A DNA stretch of 64,000 nucleotides, from NCBI RefSeq assembly GCF_019266065.1, contig NZ_LPNR01000096.1:1-64000 (forward strand). The letters are read 5' to 3'. Below are positions 63,475 through 64,000 of the stretch, piece after piece; position 1 is the first letter of the stretch, and each line of letters begins with the position of its first letter. The DNA is from Nocardia sp. MH4. Its GTDB lineage: Bacteria > Actinomycetota > Actinomycetes > Mycobacteriales > Mycobacteriaceae. A program made the translations under genes and the position numbers. The notes beneath the pieces were generated by a model. That model was given only the letters and a program-made list of their open reading frames with translations, was not told the origin of the DNA and did not search any database.

Positions 63475-64000
63475 ATGTCGGTTTCTCGGAATGTTCTGGT
63501 GTTCGTCTGCACGCTGGGTCTCCTGGCGGCGGCGTGTTCATCGAACGACACTGCGAAAGATTCGAACTCCACCTCGAGCGCGCGCCCGACGTTCTCCAGT
63601 GACGACCCGGCGAAAGCCGACGCCATCATGCGGATCGTCGACGACTACATGGCGGAAGCGCACCTGAAATCGGTGATCGTGCGCGTGACGATCGACGGCA
63701 AGGAGATCGTCACCGCGGCCAGAGGCGAGTCCATGACAGGCGTGCCGGCCACCACCGACATGCATTTCCGCAACGGCGCCGTCGCGATCTCCTACGTGTC
63801 GACCCTGCTGCTGATCCTGGCCGACGAGGGAAAACTGAGCCTCGACGACAAAGTCTCGAAATACCTGCCCGACATTCCCAACGCCGACCGCGTGAATCTG
63901 CGGCAGCTGGCCCAGATGACGTCCGGCTATCACGATTTCGTGCTCGGAAACGAGAAATTCGCCGAGATCGCGTTCGCGGATCCGTACAAGGCGTGGACCA
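63475..64000 (+). CDS. Beta-lactamase/serine-hydrolase-fold lipoprotein without SxxK, 3' end outside window
   Basis: The first 175 residues are visible. Signal peptide with lipobox LAAAC (Cys21). The fold is that of class C beta-lactamase/D-Ala-D-Ala carboxypeptidase-like hydrolases: TTDMHFRNGAVAISYVSTLL, ILADEGKLSLDDKVSKYLPD and LAQMTSGY. The catalytic SxxK motif should follow FRxG, but here reads AVAI (A102, I105), so both nucleophile and base are missing. Likely a surface binding protein or inactive relative, similar to degenerate lipoproteins in mycobacteria. ATG 63475 follows AGGAAAGG. Confidence 0.85.
   Translation, partial: MSVSRNVLVFVCTLGLLAAACSSNDTAKDSNSTSSARPTFSSDDPAKADAIMRIVDDYMAEAHLKSVIVRVTIDGKEIVTAARGESMTGVPATTDMHFRNGAVAISYVSTLLLILADEGKLSLDDKVSKYLPDIPNADRVNLRQLAQMTSGYHDFVLGNEKFAEIAFADPYKAWT

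Noticed and set aside
1..64000. tRNA or rRNA genes, CRISPR arrays, insertion sequences
   Set aside because: No cloverleaf-like T-arm sequences, regularly spaced repeats, transposase motifs or flanking target duplications were seen by eye.

Overview
The window is high-GC actinobacterial DNA with dense, mostly short-spaced genes. Gene content points to a mycolic-acid bacterium, most likely Nocardia or a close relative. The pointers are a DUF3068 and DUF2613 pair, a WS/DGAT acyltransferase, a cutinase-family protein with a Thr-rich tail, a mycobacterial Sdh1-type succinate dehydrogenase, a DinB2-type polymerase IV, and XRE/DUF5753 plus DUF397 regulators. The genus is an inference from family content. 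I see no tRNA, rRNA, CRISPR array, insertion sequence or prophage.

Layout. 1-8166: the 3' part of a large LuxR-type regulator, then a tight co-directional set of a stand-alone Hsp90-like ATPase, a 939-residue TPR protein and a membrane Ser/Thr kinase. 8473-11271: a TetR regulator facing an envelope operon (secreted protein, DUF2613 mini-protein, DUF3068 membrane protein) that ends in a strong terminator. 11305-17106: a small unknown protein, lon with an HspR-type (HAIR) inverted repeat just before its start, a hot-dog thioesterase, dinB2 with an unusual steric-gate residue, and an AcuI/YhdH reductase. 17160-26158: one seven-gene minus-strand operon (two ABC permeases, two ATPases, a binding lipoprotein, two amidohydrolases) divergent from a GntR/FCD regulator. 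This looks like uptake plus hydrolysis of a small nitrogenous compound. 26169-32335: an ABC exporter, a FAD/Fe-S oxidoreductase, a 34-residue peptide gene with a strong ribosome binding site, and an AlkA-like glycosylase.

32332-39325: a tiny Cys-containing protein divergent from an XRE regulator followed by two DUF397 proteins, a small membrane protein, the Sdh1 operon, and a divergent thiolase-like protein that lacks both catalytic cysteines; a perfect CRP-type site lies between the last two. 39384-47509: small conserved proteins, an alpha/beta hydrolase, a CTAG-rich dyad cluster, an orphan ATPase, an NlpC/P60 hydrolase with a structured leader, an S4 protein, a ParB-fold protein overlapping a cation/proton antiporter, an MBL hydrolase and an epimerase. 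47625-57217: a kinase-like/flippase fusion, a frameshifted secreted protein, a GntR regulator, ThrE, a nitronate monooxygenase with a KstR-like motif, WS/DGAT and a coiled-coil membrane protein. 56768-64000: MarR divergent from an MFS exporter across a perfect 14-bp inverted repeat, an EamA transporter, the cutinase, a D-cysteine desulfhydrase/ACC deaminase homologue, an alpha/beta hydrolase, and the 5' part of a beta-lactamase-fold lipoprotein whose SxxK motif is missing.

Most genes are ordinary core or soft-core genes. The signals most worth following are the Hsp90/TPR/kinase set, three probable non-standard or inactive enzymes (thiolase, beta-lactamase-like, amidohydrolase), the DinB2 gate residue, the mini-peptide, and the regulatory sites (HAIR, CRP, KstR-like, MarR).
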